Shown: piece by piece, positions 53,524 to 62,899 of the stretch
Numbering within the stretch: the stretch's first letter is position 1
Layout of the letters: each line of letters begins with the position of its first letter
Assembly (NCBI GenBank): GCA_002506085.1
Contig: DAWV01000008.1
Span: forward strand, 168,410-232,409
Reading direction: 5' to 3'
DNA: 64,000 nucleotides
Source: Methanocorpusculaceae archaeon UBA425
Lineage (GTDB): Archaea > Halobacteriota > Methanomicrobia > Methanomicrobiales > Methanocorpusculaceae
Notes under the pieces: generated by a model
Seen by the model: the letters and a program-made list of their open reading frames with translations, nothing else
Database searches by the model: none
What the model was told of the DNA's origin: nothing
Position numbers and translations under genes: made by a program

Positions 53524-54366
53524 TTACGTCCGCAGGCACTTGGCGTTCGCCCATCGTATCCGGATTTTAAATTCATCCTCCGGTTCCGGGCCCGCAGACA
53601 GAGCATCCGAATACAGCGAAAACGCCTCATTGAACCGTTTCAGCTGCTCGAAGATGATTCCTTTGAAAAACAGGACAAGCGCCTTATTCTCCGGCTCTGC
53701 TGCAAGACAGGCATCATAATATCTTAGAGCATCATAGACCAGCCCCTCTGACCTCAGATTATTCCCCCGTTCAAACAGCTCCCCGGCTGTGCCGACGGGT
53801 TTCTTCCAGTTTCCGGTCCGGTAGACTTCTGCTGCATAAGAAGGAGCAAATGGTTTGCCTGCTTCTTTTGCGAGCCGGATTTTCAAAAGCCAGACCTGGG
53901 ACAACAGCGAATCATCATGCAGGAAACACCACTCCTCGGCACGATACAGACAGTTTCCCGCCTCCTCATAGTTTTTCTGCAGAGCATACGCCTGCCCGCG
54001 AATGATGAGCGATGCCGCATCCACCCCGTGAATCCTGTCAGCTCTGTTCAGGGCTTCCATCGCCTCCTCCGGCTTGTCTGCATATATTAACGCCTCTGCT
54101 TTCAGGACAAGAAGCATCGCGGTAAACGCCGCGAGCCGCTCCTTATCATTTTCCGTTACATTCCACACGGGGAGAATGGATAGTGCCGCGTCCATGCAGA
54201 CGGCACATTCTTCGAATTTACCTGCGGCTTTCAGAACCGAGGCTTTCCCGACAAAAGCCAGAGGGTCTCCCGGATCCGCGGCGATTGCCTCATCGTATTT
54301 TTCCAGCGCTTCGGTATATTTTCCTGCAAGGGCAAGATCTTCCGCTTCTTCAATAATATCAGACAA
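53524..54366 (-). CDS. Tetratricopeptide-repeat protein
   Basis: 280 residues from TTG 54366, which has GGAG 8 bases before it and overlaps the cofC stop by 8 bases; the first ATG (54456) would overlap by 98. TPR units are visible at about 5-38 (ALAGKYTEALEKYDEAIAADPGDPLAFVGK), 95-130, 130-165 and 200-270 (GLVYDALRYYDACLAAEPENKAL). No catalytic motif. It is likely a scaffold or adaptor; the link to cofC is only positional. Confidence 0.75.
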   Translation of the reverse strand: MSDIIEEAEDLALAGKYTEALEKYDEAIAADPGDPLAFVGKASVLKAAGKFEECAVCMDAALSILPVWNVTENDKERLAAFTAMLLVLKAEALIYADKPEEAMEALNRADRIHGVDAASLIIRGQAYALQKNYEEAGNCLYRAEEWCFLHDDSLLSQVWLLKIRLAKEAGKPFAPSYAAEVYRTGNWKKPVGTAGELFERGNNLRSEGLVYDALRYYDACLAAEPENKALVLFFKGIIFEQLKRFNEAFSLYSDALSAGPEPEDEFKIRIRWANAKCLRT

Positions 54367-54997
54367 TTTCCGCTCCGTTTCGAAGAACCTTAACCCGCCC
54401 GTCCTCAATCGAAAGGGTGAATCCGTTGTTATATAACCATTCGCGGGCATTTCCATGCCCGTGAATCATCAGCTCGACTAAATCCGCAGGCTCGTCAACA
54501 TCGGTCGACATGCGCATAGAATCGATAATCTCGACCGAGAATCCGAGTTCCTCGGCAATCTGGAGATGCCGTCTGAATGAAAAACCATAATACTCCACAT
54601 GGAAATCCTCCGGCTTCTTGACAAACATCACATTCGTCCCGCCGCCCAGTCCCGGCACAATCGACATATCCGCCTTTGTTGAAACCACCCGCTGAAGACC
54701 GCCCGGCGTCACCATCGGGAGATCGGACATGATAATTAACGCCGGGCAGTGGAATTGGGGAAGTGCCCAGTTGATTGCCTCATTCAGTCCCTCTTTGCGG
54801 ACGGCGACAAGAGCATCCCGACAATCATACGCGGACGTGCAGAGAAGCGTCGCACTGCACCCTGTTCTCCGGACCGCCGAGATAACATCGCCGAGCATGA
54901 TTCGTGCAAACTCTTCGCGTTCTTCCTGCGAAAGAATGGACGAAAGCCTTGTCTTCGGGTTGACCGGTTTGAACGGAATAAGGGCGTGGAAGTACAT
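54359..54997 (-). CDS. cofC: 2-phospho-L-lactate guanylyltransferase
   Basis: 212 residues with LIPFKPVNPKTRLSSILS (nucleotide-binding), ALIIMSDLPMVTPGGL (metal Asp), and PGLGGGTNVMFV. It joins GTP with 2-phospholactate to make LPPG, the precursor of the F420 side chain. With cofE at 50630 it places two F420 steps in a 5-kb region, though not in one operon. Confidence 0.92.
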   Translation of the reverse strand: MYFHALIPFKPVNPKTRLSSILSQEEREEFARIMLGDVISAVRRTGCSATLLCTSAYDCRDALVAVRKEGLNEAINWALPQFHCPALIIMSDLPMVTPGGLQRVVSTKADMSIVPGLGGGTNVMFVKKPEDFHVEYYGFSFRRHLQIAEELGFSVEIIDSMRMSTDVDEPADLVELMIHGHGNAREWLYNNGFTLSIEDGRVKVLRNGAEIV

Positions 54998-55038
54998 GTT
55001 ATTACTACGTAGTGTGCCGGAATGATAGATACTTTTTC

Positions 55039-55842
55039 TTATGGGTGCATCTTTTGAAACACGGTGATAATATCCTTCGATGCTGCCACATCATGCACGC
55101 GGGCAATGTCCGCGCCGCCCAAAAGCAGACCGTATAATACGCCAAGCGAACCATACAGCCGGTCCTGCGGCGGTTTATTCAGGCACTCGCCGATAAACGT
55201 CTTTCGCGAGACTGCCGCAAGAAGGGGGAAGCCGTAGACCTTCAGTTCCGAAAATCTGCGGCAGAGTTCCCAGTCGGCTTCGCTTGAACGTTCCGCCACC
55301 CATTTCCCGATACCCGGGTCGAGGATGAGCGACTCGATTCCGTAAGACTCTGCCCGGCTTATGATTTTTTTCAGGGCTTCGTGTGTTGACGAAATAGTGG
55401 TCGGGTCGCCGGGAATCTTATGTGTTGTCATGCCGATGACGGGCAGACCGCTGTCGGCAGCAATTCTCGCGTAGCGATCATTGGAAAGCCCGCTGATGTC
55501 GTTGATTGCGGAGATATCATAATGAAGTGCCGCTTCAAGGACCTCGGGATACATCGTATCGAGCGAAAAAACAGCCCCGGACCCTTCCAGTTCCCGAAGG
55601 GCGGTGACGACCCGGGTTTTTTCCTCTTCCACCGAAATCCGCGGGGCGGTAAGTGCGGTACTCCGGGCTCCGAGATCGATTATATCTGCCCCTTCATCCT
55701 GCATTTCCCCGACGCGGGTCACTAACCGGTCACATGGAACGAATGAATCCGAGAAGAATGATTCGGGGCTGATATTCAGCACACCCATAACCCTCGGCGG
55801 ATTCGCGTTCCCGATCCCGATATTTTTTATCGTAATGTTCAT
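55039..55842 (-). CDS. Dihydropteroate synthase-like protein
   Basis: 267 residues of DHPS barrel: VMGVLNISPESFFSDSF, ADIIDLGARST, ISAINDISGL, LILDPGIGKW, AAVSRKTFIGECLN and RVHDVA. Each pterin-site element is recognisable, but NVTPDSF has become NISPESF. Methanogens use tetrahydromethanopterin and have no classical folate pathway, so the substrate is uncertain. It begins directly after glyA ends, with no gap, which suggests a pterin-related role. Confidence 0.85.
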   Translation of the reverse strand: MNITIKNIGIGNANPPRVMGVLNISPESFFSDSFVPCDRLVTRVGEMQDEGADIIDLGARSTALTAPRISVEEEKTRVVTALRELEGSGAVFSLDTMYPEVLEAALHYDISAINDISGLSNDRYARIAADSGLPVIGMTTHKIPGDPTTISSTHEALKKIISRAESYGIESLILDPGIGKWVAERSSEADWELCRRFSELKVYGFPLLAAVSRKTFIGECLNKPPQDRLYGSLGVLYGLLLGGADIARVHDVAASKDIITVFQKMHP

Positions 55843-57087
55843 TTATCTGATTTCCGGATATAACGGGTATCTCAGGCAGAAATTTGTTACTTCTGCTTTG
55901 ACGCCGGCAATGATATTGTCGTTGTCGATGTGATTCAGGACTTTTGCAATCCAGTCCCCGATTTGTTTGCACTGCTCTTCTTTCATGCCCCTGGTTGTAA
56001 TTGTCGGGGTTCCGATTCTGATACCTGAGGTCTCCAGGGGAGATAAAGCCTGTCTTGGAATCGTGTTCTTGTTGACGGTGATGCCGGCTTTTCCCAAAGC
56101 GACCTCTGCCTGGACTCCTGATATGTTGTGGTCGGATAAGTCGACCAGACAAAGGTGGTTGTCGGTTCCTCCGGAAACGAGCCGGAAGTTATTGTCCTGG
56201 AGGGAGCCTGCGAGCGCCTTACTGTTTTTGACGACCTGTTTTGCATATATTTTATAATCTTCTGTGAGTGCCTCACGGAAACAAACGGCTTTTGCGGCGA
56301 TTACGTGCATCAGCGGTCCACCCTGCATACCGGGGAAGACTGCTTTGTCAATGGAGTTTGCATACTCTTTATTACACATAATGACGCCGCCGCGTGGTCC
56401 GCGGAGGGTCTTGTGGGTCGTCGACGTTGTATAGGTTGTAACGCCGACGGGGGAATTATGGATTCCCGTACAGCAGAGTCCGGAGATGTGGGCGATATCC
56501 GCCATCGATCTTGCTCCGACGTCCTCGGCGATTTCGGCGAATGCCTTGAAATCAATCTCCCTCGGGTAAGCGGACGCTCCGCAGACGATCAGGTCAGGTT
56601 TGTTTTTCCGGGCGATCTCACCGATTGCACCGTAATCAAGAACTTCTGTTTCCAGATCAACGCCGTAGAAGGAGCAGTCAAAGAATTTTCCTGACATGTT
56701 GGCAGGGTCTCCGTGAGAGAGGTGACCGCCGTTCGTCAGGCTCTGGCTTAATATTTTGTCACCGGGTTTCAGGCAGGAAAGATATACCGCTTCATTTGCC
56801 TGGCTGCCGGAATGCGGCTGGACATTGGCATGTTCTGCGCCGAAAAGTCTGCAGAGCCGGTCACGTGCCAGGTTTTCAATCTGGTCGTAGTATTCACAAC
56901 CACCGTAGTAACGTTTTCCCGGGTAACCTTCCGCATATTTGTTGGTCAGAATAGTACCCATCGCCTCCATGACTTCACGTGCGACGACGTTCTCGGAAGC
57001 GATCAGTTCGAGCCCCTCAACCTGACGTTTGTTCTCCTTGTTGATAAGTTCGAATATTTCTGGGTCAAATAGTGCCAGAGACGACAT
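55843..57087 (-). CDS. glyA: Serine hydroxymethyltransferase
   Basis: 414 residues of the PLP-dependent family. Motifs are [45 protein letters not shown] and the Schiff-base lysine region [18 protein letters not shown]. It interconverts serine and glycine, here probably with tetrahydromethanopterin as C1 carrier. The DHPS-like gene is fused end to start. Confidence 0.96.
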   Translation of the reverse strand: MSSLALFDPEIFELINKENKRQVEGLELIASENVVAREVMEAMGTILTNKYAEGYPGKRYYGGCEYYDQIENLARDRLCRLFGAEHANVQPHSGSQANEAVYLSCLKPGDKILSQSLTNGGHLSHGDPANMSGKFFDCSFYGVDLETEVLDYGAIGEIARKNKPDLIVCGASAYPREIDFKAFAEIAEDVGARSMADIAHISGLCCTGIHNSPVGVTTYTTSTTHKTLRGPRGGVIMCNKEYANSIDKAVFPGMQGGPLMHVIAAKAVCFREALTEDYKIYAKQVVKNSKALAGSLQDNNFRLVSGGTDNHLCLVDLSDHNISGVQAEVALGKAGITVNKNTIPRQALSPLETSGIRIGTPTITTRGMKEEQCKQIGDWIAKVLNHIDNDNIIAGVKAEVTNFCLRYPLYPEIR

Positions 57088-57121
57088 AATAATAATGGTA
57101 AATATGAAGTGATAAAGGAAA

Positions 57122-58435
57122 CTACTCTTTGTTCAGAGCATCTCCGGCGAACCGTATCATTGAGTACATTCCGTCAGAAACCGGGTGTACTTCAAGCAGT
57201 TCAGAGAAGTCGTGAACGGTAATGCCTTTTCTGATAAGATAGCCCAGATAGGTCCCGACAAGGCTCGTTCCGGGCGCCGATGAGGCAAATCCATTGATTG
57301 TCCCATCCTCTTTTGACACGGTCAGGTGCATCGAGCCAACAGAACCGTCAGCCACATGCCAGAATGTCTCTGGTCCTGCGATGTTCGGGGCTGAAAGGGT
57401 CACGCCGCCCACGCCTTTTTTCGTCGGGCATACTGTGTAATCCAGCCCGAGAACGACAGTGAACGGGACCTGAGAAAGGTCGACCGCACGGGGGTGTCCT
57501 AAAATTGCATCTGCCGCCGCAAATCCCTCAAGACGTGCCACCGGGGTGAAATACGGGGGCCCGGTCACGTCGCCGGCTGCATAGATTCCCGGGACGGATG
57601 TTTCCATTTTGTCATCCACCCTGATGGAGCCGTCAGGATTTTTGGCAAGTCCGGTGATGAATGACGTCTCTGCCTTCATTCCTGTCGCAAATAAAACCGC
57701 ATCGAACGGCATATCCCCGCCGTTTATCCGGATTCCCTCCACATGTTCCTCCCCGAGAATCTTTTCGACTGAGCCGTATACCACATTGACATTCGCAAGG
57801 TCACGCTTTACCGCCTTCATCATCACCTCAGGCAGAACCGAAAGGAAAACGCTTCTCACGAAAATGGTAACCTCCGAGCCGAACGCCGCGAAAATATATG
57901 CGAACTCTGCGGCGGAGATTCCTCCTCCGATGATAGCGAGTCTTTTCGGGAGATCCGGCATTGTCCGGATGGTCTTCGCCGTATAGGTGCCCAGAAGGGC
58001 GTTTCCCGGAATATCCGGCACATTTATGCCGGTTCCGGCAGCGATAATAATATTTTCCGCATCACGCGGCTCGTTGTTTACCAGCAGTCTCCCGTCCCTG
58101 ATTTCAGCATCTGCCCCGTATTCTAGTATGACGCCGGCTCCTGTCGTCTCCCGCTCAAGGATATGCTCAAGTTTTTTCTGGATTCCCTCAAGGTTTTTGA
58201 TGACTTCCGGATATCTGACCGCGGCGCAGCCTTCGACAACACCGGATTTTTTCAAAAAAGATATGGTATTGATACTTCGGGCAACATCATTCAGCCCGCA
58301 GACGAGCATACAACCGTCATGGATGCATGTTCCGCCTATGACTTTCCTCTCGAGAATTGTTACTTTTTTACCCGCACCGGCAAGACGGAGAGCCGCCATC
58401 CTTCCGGCAGGTCCGCCGCCTATAATATAGATCAT
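57122..58435 (-). CDS. Dihydrolipoamide dehydrogenase-like flavoprotein
   Basis: From ATG 58435 the protein has 437 residues. FAD site [21 protein letters not shown], redox-cysteine region [14 protein letters not shown] (C-x4-C plus a third Cys four residues on), NAD site [21 protein letters not shown] and second FAD site [14 protein letters not shown]. The usual HAHPT active-site end is reduced to VHPVSDG. Methanogens lack the 2-oxoacid dehydrogenase complexes, so it may reduce a disulfide or other thiol. It starts 1 base after the upstream gene. Confidence 0.85.
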   Translation of the reverse strand: MIYIIGGGPAGRMAALRLAGAGKKVTILERKVIGGTCIHDGCMLVCGLNDVARSINTISFLKKSGVVEGCAAVRYPEVIKNLEGIQKKLEHILERETTGAGVILEYGADAEIRDGRLLVNNEPRDAENIIIAAGTGINVPDIPGNALLGTYTAKTIRTMPDLPKRLAIIGGGISAAEFAYIFAAFGSEVTIFVRSVFLSVLPEVMMKAVKRDLANVNVVYGSVEKILGEEHVEGIRINGGDMPFDAVLFATGMKAETSFITGLAKNPDGSIRVDDKMETSVPGIYAAGDVTGPPYFTPVARLEGFAAADAILGHPRAVDLSQVPFTVVLGLDYTVCPTKKGVGGVTLSAPNIAGPETFWHVADGSVGSMHLTVSKEDGTINGFASSAPGTSLVGTYLGYLIRKGITVHDFSELLEVHPVSDGMYSMIRFAGDALNKE

Positions 58436-58436
58436 A

Positions 58437-59381
58437 TCAGAAGATTTCACATCCTTCATCGGATGGAAGTGCAAGCTCCTGGCCCGTGTATGCGTTCACT
58501 TCAACGATATCCTTCCTGCCTCTCACCTGCCAGACCGGCACATACACTTTACTGAAGACAAGGTCGATGTTCTCCTCGTTCGGGCGGAACTCCTTCTCTT
58601 CTGCGAAGATTGCGTCTCCTGAAGTTGTTTTGATTCTGACCCTGCGGGTGAGTTTTTTCAAGAGGTCGGTCATGACTTTCGATCTCGCGTCATCCATACT
58701 GGTGACGGGCGTCATCACATCCGCGTCCTGCGGGAGTATTCCCTCCTGAGGAACTGCGCCCGAGAAGTCGCCCGGGAGATTATTTATTGCGTTAATCCAG
58801 CCGGACCCTTCATCATCGAAGGAGACGCTTTTCCCTTTATAGGCGGCTTCTCCGCTGCTCGTATAATGATAATACCAGTAGGGAATCATACGGAGCAGGG
58901 TCGTTCCCTGCTGGCGGGCAACACGTGCAGCATCATCGGCTGAGATTCTGGCCGGAAGAAGAAGATTATAGCCGAGTGCCGGCTGAGGTATGCCGCCTCC
59001 AGAAGACGGACCGGCAACGAAACCCGGGGCTTCGACGATGTCATAGGGAAGGTTCCAGATGCGTGCAATCGCTGCGTCCCCGATATTCTTGATGAGTTTC
59101 TCTTTTGACCAGAGGTCGGATTCCTTTGGCTGGAAGTAGGAATTTCCGGTAAAAATAATCTTATCGCATCTGACCTTCGTACCCCCGAGGCTGATGGAGT
59201 AGGGAGTCATATCAAAGCGCTGAAGAAGATTTGTGTCATCGGAGCACATGACAAGAATACATTTACCGCCTCTAACCGCTGAAAGATTGAACAGCCCCTC
59301 TTCAACCTCGCAGTCATATCCGGCAGTTTCCAGAATACGCCGTATCTCGGAAACTGCATGTGTGTGAATCAGTTCACCCAT
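58437..59381 (-). CDS. Conserved archaeal protein of unknown function
   Basis: 314 residues with no motif I can name. The first about 70 (HTHAVSEIRRILETAGYDCEVEEGLF; GGKCILVMCSDD) look like a restriction-endonuclease- or Rossmann-like alpha/beta unit. The middle has a Gly-rich turn (GPSSGGGIPQPALGYNLLLPA) and YWYYHYTSSGEAAYKGK. The C-terminal part (VRIKTTSGDAIFAEEKEFRPNEENIDL; VYVPVWQVRGRKDIVEVNAYTG) is beta-rich. Operon with the Lpd-like gene (1-base gap). Confidence 0.6.
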   Translation of the reverse strand: MGELIHTHAVSEIRRILETAGYDCEVEEGLFNLSAVRGGKCILVMCSDDTNLLQRFDMTPYSISLGGTKVRCDKIIFTGNSYFQPKESDLWSKEKLIKNIGDAAIARIWNLPYDIVEAPGFVAGPSSGGGIPQPALGYNLLLPARISADDAARVARQQGTTLLRMIPYWYYHYTSSGEAAYKGKSVSFDDEGSGWINAINNLPGDFSGAVPQEGILPQDADVMTPVTSMDDARSKVMTDLLKKLTRRVRIKTTSGDAIFAEEKEFRPNEENIDLVFSKVYVPVWQVRGRKDIVEVNAYTGQELALPSDEGCEIF

Positions 59382-59457
59382 AACGCCTTACTATTGGTTT
59401 TCTATTATCATAAAATCCATTGTCACGGGGGCGGGGTGAAGCGGATTTATCATTTTC

Positions 59458-60213
59458 TCACGGGAAAAGGCAGTTTGGCGCGGGACTGCGCTTGTGTGCT
59501 GATTTTGTGACCAATCCAAGGACTCTCTCTTCGGTCTCATTTGCGGGAATCCCCTGATTCTTTTCGAGATTCATGAGTGCTGCGTCGAGGTCCGCATACT
59601 TCATGCCGAGCTCCCCCTCGTCGCTCTGTCCCTGCCAGAATCCGGCACTTGGGGCTTTTTGTATGATTGCCGGGGTAATCCCGAGTTCTTCTGCGAGAAG
59701 GTATACGTCCTTTTTCCAGAGATGAAGAATCGGCTGGAAATCTGCTGCCGAGTCGCCCCATTTTGTCGAATAGCCTGTCATATATTCGGTTTTATTGGAT
59801 GTCCCGCAGACAAGATACCCTTTTCCGGCAGCTATATTATATAATGTGGTCATCCGGAGTCGTGCGGCTATATTTCCCCGGAGGACAGGCGTGTCGGTGA
59901 TATACGGCAGTTCCAGAAATGCGGACCGGATGGATTCGAGCGGGACGGTGATGAGTTCCACGCCGAGTTTCCGGCAGAGTTCTTCCGCGTCTCTCTGGTC
60001 CGCCGGATCGTTTGAGGAGACGGGCATGCTCACGCCTAAAACCTTCTCAGGCGAGAGAGCCCTGCAGCAAAGGGCACAGGCAACGGCGGAGTCCAGCCCG
60101 CCGGAAATGCCGATTACGACTCCCTGAGCACCCGCGGACCAGATGGTCCTCCGGATGAGGTCTTTAATCTTCACAACTTCACATCCGATACATTCGATGG
60201 TTATGTCTGTCAT
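59458..60213 (-). CDS. nadE: NH3-dependent NAD+ synthetase
   Basis: 251 residues with the N-type ATP pyrophosphatase loop GISGGLDSAVACAL near residue 38, YLVCGTSNKTEYMTGY, and SAGFWQGQSDEGELGM near 200. It makes NAD+ from deamido-NAD. The length is that of the ammonia-dependent form without a glutaminase domain. It overlaps the next gene upstream by 4 bases, so it is coupled to the TtuA-like gene. Confidence 0.94.
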   Translation of the reverse strand: MTDITIECIGCEVVKIKDLIRRTIWSAGAQGVVIGISGGLDSAVACALCCRALSPEKVLGVSMPVSSNDPADQRDAEELCRKLGVELITVPLESIRSAFLELPYITDTPVLRGNIAARLRMTTLYNIAAGKGYLVCGTSNKTEYMTGYSTKWGDSAADFQPILHLWKKDVYLLAEELGITPAIIQKAPSAGFWQGQSDEGELGMKYADLDAALMNLEKNQGIPANETEERVLGLVTKSAHKRSPAPNCLFP

Positions 60214-60761
60214 TTGTTCTCCTTTTTGAGGGCGTCCCCGACATTTTTCAGAGCATACGATGCTGCGGGATGTCCGGTCCTGAATGTTTCGAGAAATTCG
60301 GCAGCATCTGTACGGCTTACGGTTTTCTCCCCGGAGAATCCGTGGCGTTCTGCATACCAGCAGACTTCATCCGCCGGAATAACCGAGAGGGGGGATATCC
60401 GCCCGTCTCCTGTTGTGACCAGCAGATCCTGCGTCCCGGCACAGACTGATTCGAGGACATAAAGAGCCGCATCATCCAAGGTGCAGGCGTCCAGAATGAG
60501 CCCCGCCTCCTCCGGGGATTTGACAAAAAGAACATCTGTCCGTTTCGCGAGCAGATTCCCGAGAAAAATACGCAGGGCAAAGGTCCGATAGGTGTTATCC
60601 TCTTCGACGAATACCCGGGAACCGGATGGAAGCCCGCCTTTCTGCCGGAGTTCTTTCCTGGCTTTTGCCTCGATGTCTGCCGCAGCATGAGTCCCGCAAA
60701 GGGAGAGTCCCGAGTATGACTGGGTAAGGACGGCTTCTTTGCTGCATCTGCTGCATTTCAT
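60210..60761 (-). CDS. TtuA/Ncs6-like protein without PP-loop
   Basis: From ATG 60761 the protein has 183 residues. Its N-terminus is the TtuA-type zinc finger (Cys3-x2-Cys6, Cys22-x2-His25: MKCSRCSKEAV, YSGLSLCGTH). The C-terminal half keeps TtuA-like ILDACTLDDAALYVLESVCAG, ISPLSVIPADEVCWYAERHGF and FRTGHPAASYALKNVGDAL. The ATP-binding SGGKDS is replaced by VEEDNTY, and about 100 residues of the PP-loop core are gone. It is therefore unlikely to thiolate tRNA by itself. An adaptor, regulator or tRNA-binding role is possible. It overlaps nadE by 4 bases. Confidence 0.7.
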   Translation of the reverse strand: MKCSRCSKEAVLTQSYSGLSLCGTHAAADIEAKARKELRQKGGLPSGSRVFVEEDNTYRTFALRIFLGNLLAKRTDVLFVKSPEEAGLILDACTLDDAALYVLESVCAGTQDLLVTTGDGRISPLSVIPADEVCWYAERHGFSGEKTVSRTDAAEFLETFRTGHPAASYALKNVGDALKKENK

Positions 60762-60823
60762 ATAAGTAGTATGGGTATTTCTGAAAGATATGAGTATCCG
60801 TCTCTCCGTCTCTGGAAAGCCGC

Positions 60824-61102
60824 TCACTCTTTGCAGGTGACCGGGCGGATGTGTTTCATCACCCCGTCCGAATTATAGACATATCTGTTTCCCCGCCATT
60901 CCCCATCGGGTTTTTTCACATCAACGAGTTTTTCCACTGCCTCCAGCCCGTCCGCATCATGCGGTTCTATCTCAAGGGTTTCCTCGACTTCTCCGGTCAC
61001 GGGATTGTAGCGCTCCCAGATTACGCTGAACCTTTCTCCGGCATACTCATCTTCTTCCGTATAATTAGTAACAGCATTGTATTTTTTGCAGTCATCATAC
61101 AT
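60824..61102 (-). CDS. Small acidic protein of unknown function
   Basis: 92 residues with no known motif: an acidic first half (NYTEEDEYAGERFSVIWERY; TGEVEETLEIEPHDADGLE) and a basic end (GEWRGNRYVYNSDGVMKHIR). The regular beta-like alternation suggests a small beta-rich fold. It is on the same strand as the TtuA-like gene after a 62-base gap. It could be a real small gene or an over-called frame; the length and composition make it plausible. Confidence 0.5.
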   Translation of the reverse strand: MYDDCKKYNAVTNYTEEDEYAGERFSVIWERYNPVTGEVEETLEIEPHDADGLEAVEKLVDVKKPDGEWRGNRYVYNSDGVMKHIRPVTCKE

Positions 61103-61207
61103 AATCCAACATTACATCATAGGAAGATAATATTTGCTGTCAAATAGTATTAACAAGCACGGCATAATCAATTAACATATATAAACTAAGTTATACAAAA
61201 AGAGAAT

Positions 61208-62134
61208 TTACTGGTCGAGCAGCGATCTCGACACGATATATTCGCCATGGGCTTCGCGTGTTGTCCCGACGATAAGCCATTTCTGATCCCCGTGCTCTTC
61301 GACCACGCCCTTTGCCTCGAGCGTCTCGCCAGTGAAGCACTGACCGCAGTACGTGTGGGTAAACGAGAGAACCATATCGATTTCATCATGGTCAACCTGG
61401 TAAATGCCCGGTGAGTCGAACGCCAGGCTTGCGTCCGTTACTTTTGCCTCGATAGTCAGCTTTCCTGTTTTTTCACCGAGCGTAATCGGCGGAACCGAGT
61501 GAAGATTGTCATAGCCTCTCGAGTAGAGCAGATCGAAATAGGTTCCCTCGAACTCGCCGCGGTTGAACTTTCGGCTCTCGTGCAGGACGAAATCGTCGAA
61601 ACTGATATCAGGGACCCGCTTACGATAGACTTTCTGCCACATCTCCTCGCTCATCAAGGGGATTCTGCCTGCCTTTATTGCGGCCATCAGCTGCCCGCGT
61701 GCGGTAAACCAGGCAGATCCATACACGACCATATCGATGTCGGAAGCTTCATTTTCCAGACCGGCAAGGAGTGATCCTGTACATCCGTAACTCATCGGCG
61801 GCAGATTGAACTGGGAAAAGAGCCGGGAAACCCGCGGATTCCTCTGCGCGATTGCGGCTGCCTCTTCCTCGGGTTTAAGCACGCGGATTATATCTCCGAG
61901 GGGAACGCGGTGAACCAGATCAAGGTATTCGGGTTTGTGTTCCCTGACCCAGGCGAATGCATCGGCAAAATCGTATTTCTTATAATGTGTGCCGGAGGGA
62001 GATGTGCGGTCTCCGTCCGATGCCGGAACATAGCGGAGCACGCATTCCGCGCGGGAATCATTCTCATATCCGGAAACGGCGTAGAGACAGCCGTCCGCGG
62101 TCATAACAAAATCACGTAAACGAATAGGTTTCAT
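61208..62134 (-). CDS. Nucleotidyltransferase-fold protein
   Basis: 308 residues from ATG 62134. The polymerase-beta-type signature GCTGSLLAGLENEASDIDMVVYG is seen at about residue 117 (GS....DxD), giving two metal-binding aspartates; a third acidic site may lie in YFDLLYSRGYD. Flanking domains are unfamiliar. Such archaeal proteins may add nucleotides to RNA or proteins, or be toxins or minimal nucleotidyltransferases. An earlier TTG (62140) is possible. It is followed by a 106-base gap. Confidence 0.7.
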   Translation of the reverse strand: MKPIRLRDFVMTADGCLYAVSGYENDSRAECVLRYVPASDGDRTSPSGTHYKKYDFADAFAWVREHKPEYLDLVHRVPLGDIIRVLKPEEEAAAIAQRNPRVSRLFSQFNLPPMSYGCTGSLLAGLENEASDIDMVVYGSAWFTARGQLMAAIKAGRIPLMSEEMWQKVYRKRVPDISFDDFVLHESRKFNRGEFEGTYFDLLYSRGYDNLHSVPPITLGEKTGKLTIEAKVTDASLAFDSPGIYQVDHDEIDMVLSFTHTYCGQCFTGETLEAKGVVEEHGDQKWLIVGTTREAHGEYIVSRSLLDQ

Positions 62135-62188
62135 AAACAAGCCTCTTTTGGCGCATAGTGGGGTCTGTGCGCCGATAATTGGGAAAAA

Positions 62189-62272
62189 TGCGAGGGAAGG
62201 GATTCGAACCCTTGAACTACTGAAGACCAGATCTTAAGTCTGGCGCCGTTGGCCTGGCTTGGCTACCCTCGC
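62189..62272 (-). tRNA. tRNA-Leu (TAA)
   Basis: Minus strand: acceptor GCGAGGG (complement of 62266-62272) with CCCTCGC, anticodon stem CCAGA/TCTGG around CTTAAGA (anticodon TAA), long variable arm and GTTCGAATC T-loop. Discriminator A at 62189; no encoded CCA. It shares much of its sequence with the tRNA-Leu at 49944. Its 5' end faces the A+T-rich segment to the right. Confidence 0.94.
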
Positions 62273-62469
62273 CTGCCTTATTACATTAGATGCTCTTACA
62301 TAAAAAACAGAGCGGATTACATCAGTAGTTTGATGTCTGTATCACATGAGGATAGAGAGAACATTAACTCCAGCAGAACATGCTGAGTAGATGAGATTAC
62401 AAAATGATGATAATTTTTTATGATAACGAAATGCAGGAAATATTATCCTGTTTACAGAACCGTTCAGCC

Positions 62470-62505
62470 GTACAATATTTAGATGTAGATAATAAAATAT
62501 TGTAC
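62470..62505. repeat. Perfect 11-bp inverted repeat
   Basis: GTACAATATTT (62470-62480) and AAATATTGTAC (62495-62505) are exact reverse complements, separated by 14 bases. It stands at the left of the A+T-rich segment, just before the WYL-like fragment. It may be a transcription terminator of the original donor or the edge of a mobile element. The rest of 62273-62469 shows no gene. Confidence 0.6.
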
Positions 62506-62635
62506 AGATAATCAGGATTTCCGCACTTTCACATTCAATCGTATTGTAGAGTTTGAACTTTTGGACAAGGTATTTACTCCTGCCGATTTTCCAGAAAATA
62601 TTCGTAGAGAAATCAAAAAAAAAGTCTATGAATAG
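62489..62635 (+). pseudogene. C-terminal fragment of a WYL-type regulator
   Basis: The plus-strand frame without a start codon reads KYCTDNQDFRTFTFNRIV, then EFELLDKVFTPADFPENI, ending KKKVYE-stop. The DFRTF..(N/D)RI.. pattern is the end of YafY-like WYL-domain transcription factors common in Firmicutes. A stop at 62486 closes it on the left, and no promoter or start precedes it. The family call is from the short pattern only, so it remains tentative. Confidence 0.45.
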
Positions 62636-62723
62636 ATTAAATTATGACATATAGTCTCAGGATTAATTTGATATAGCGATTCAAACAATAAATAATTTGA
62701 TTGTAAGGCAAAAAAATGAGTGA

Positions 62724-62873
62724 CCGATTTATAAACTTAATGCAATTGATAGCTTAGAAAAGGCTAAAAATGCCCCTTGTGTTTTCAATAATTGGGCAGT
62801 TTGCTACAATGGAAAACTTGAAACATTACATTTATTAAATGAAAGCTACCTAAAAAAGCTGATTGGATTATAG
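62724..62873 (+). pseudogene. C-terminal fragment of a YoaP-like acetyltransferase-associated protein
   Basis: The frame reads PIYKLNAIDSLEKAKNAPC, VFNNWAVCYNGKLETLHLL, then NESYLKKLIGL-stop. It resembles the C-terminal domain of YoaP-like bacterial proteins (pattern D..EKA.N.P..F...-YNG). A stop stands directly before it (62721) and the frame begins without a start codon, so this is debris. The next gene starts 26 bases later. Confidence 0.45.
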
Positions 62874-62899
62874 AAAGTTAATCTGGGAAATAGAATGAT

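Noticed and set aside
62189..62272. tRNA-Leu as the integration site of the A+T-rich segment
   Set aside because: Integrases mostly use the tRNA 3' end, but here the 5' end faces the segment, and no partial tRNA copy or integrase is visible within the window.
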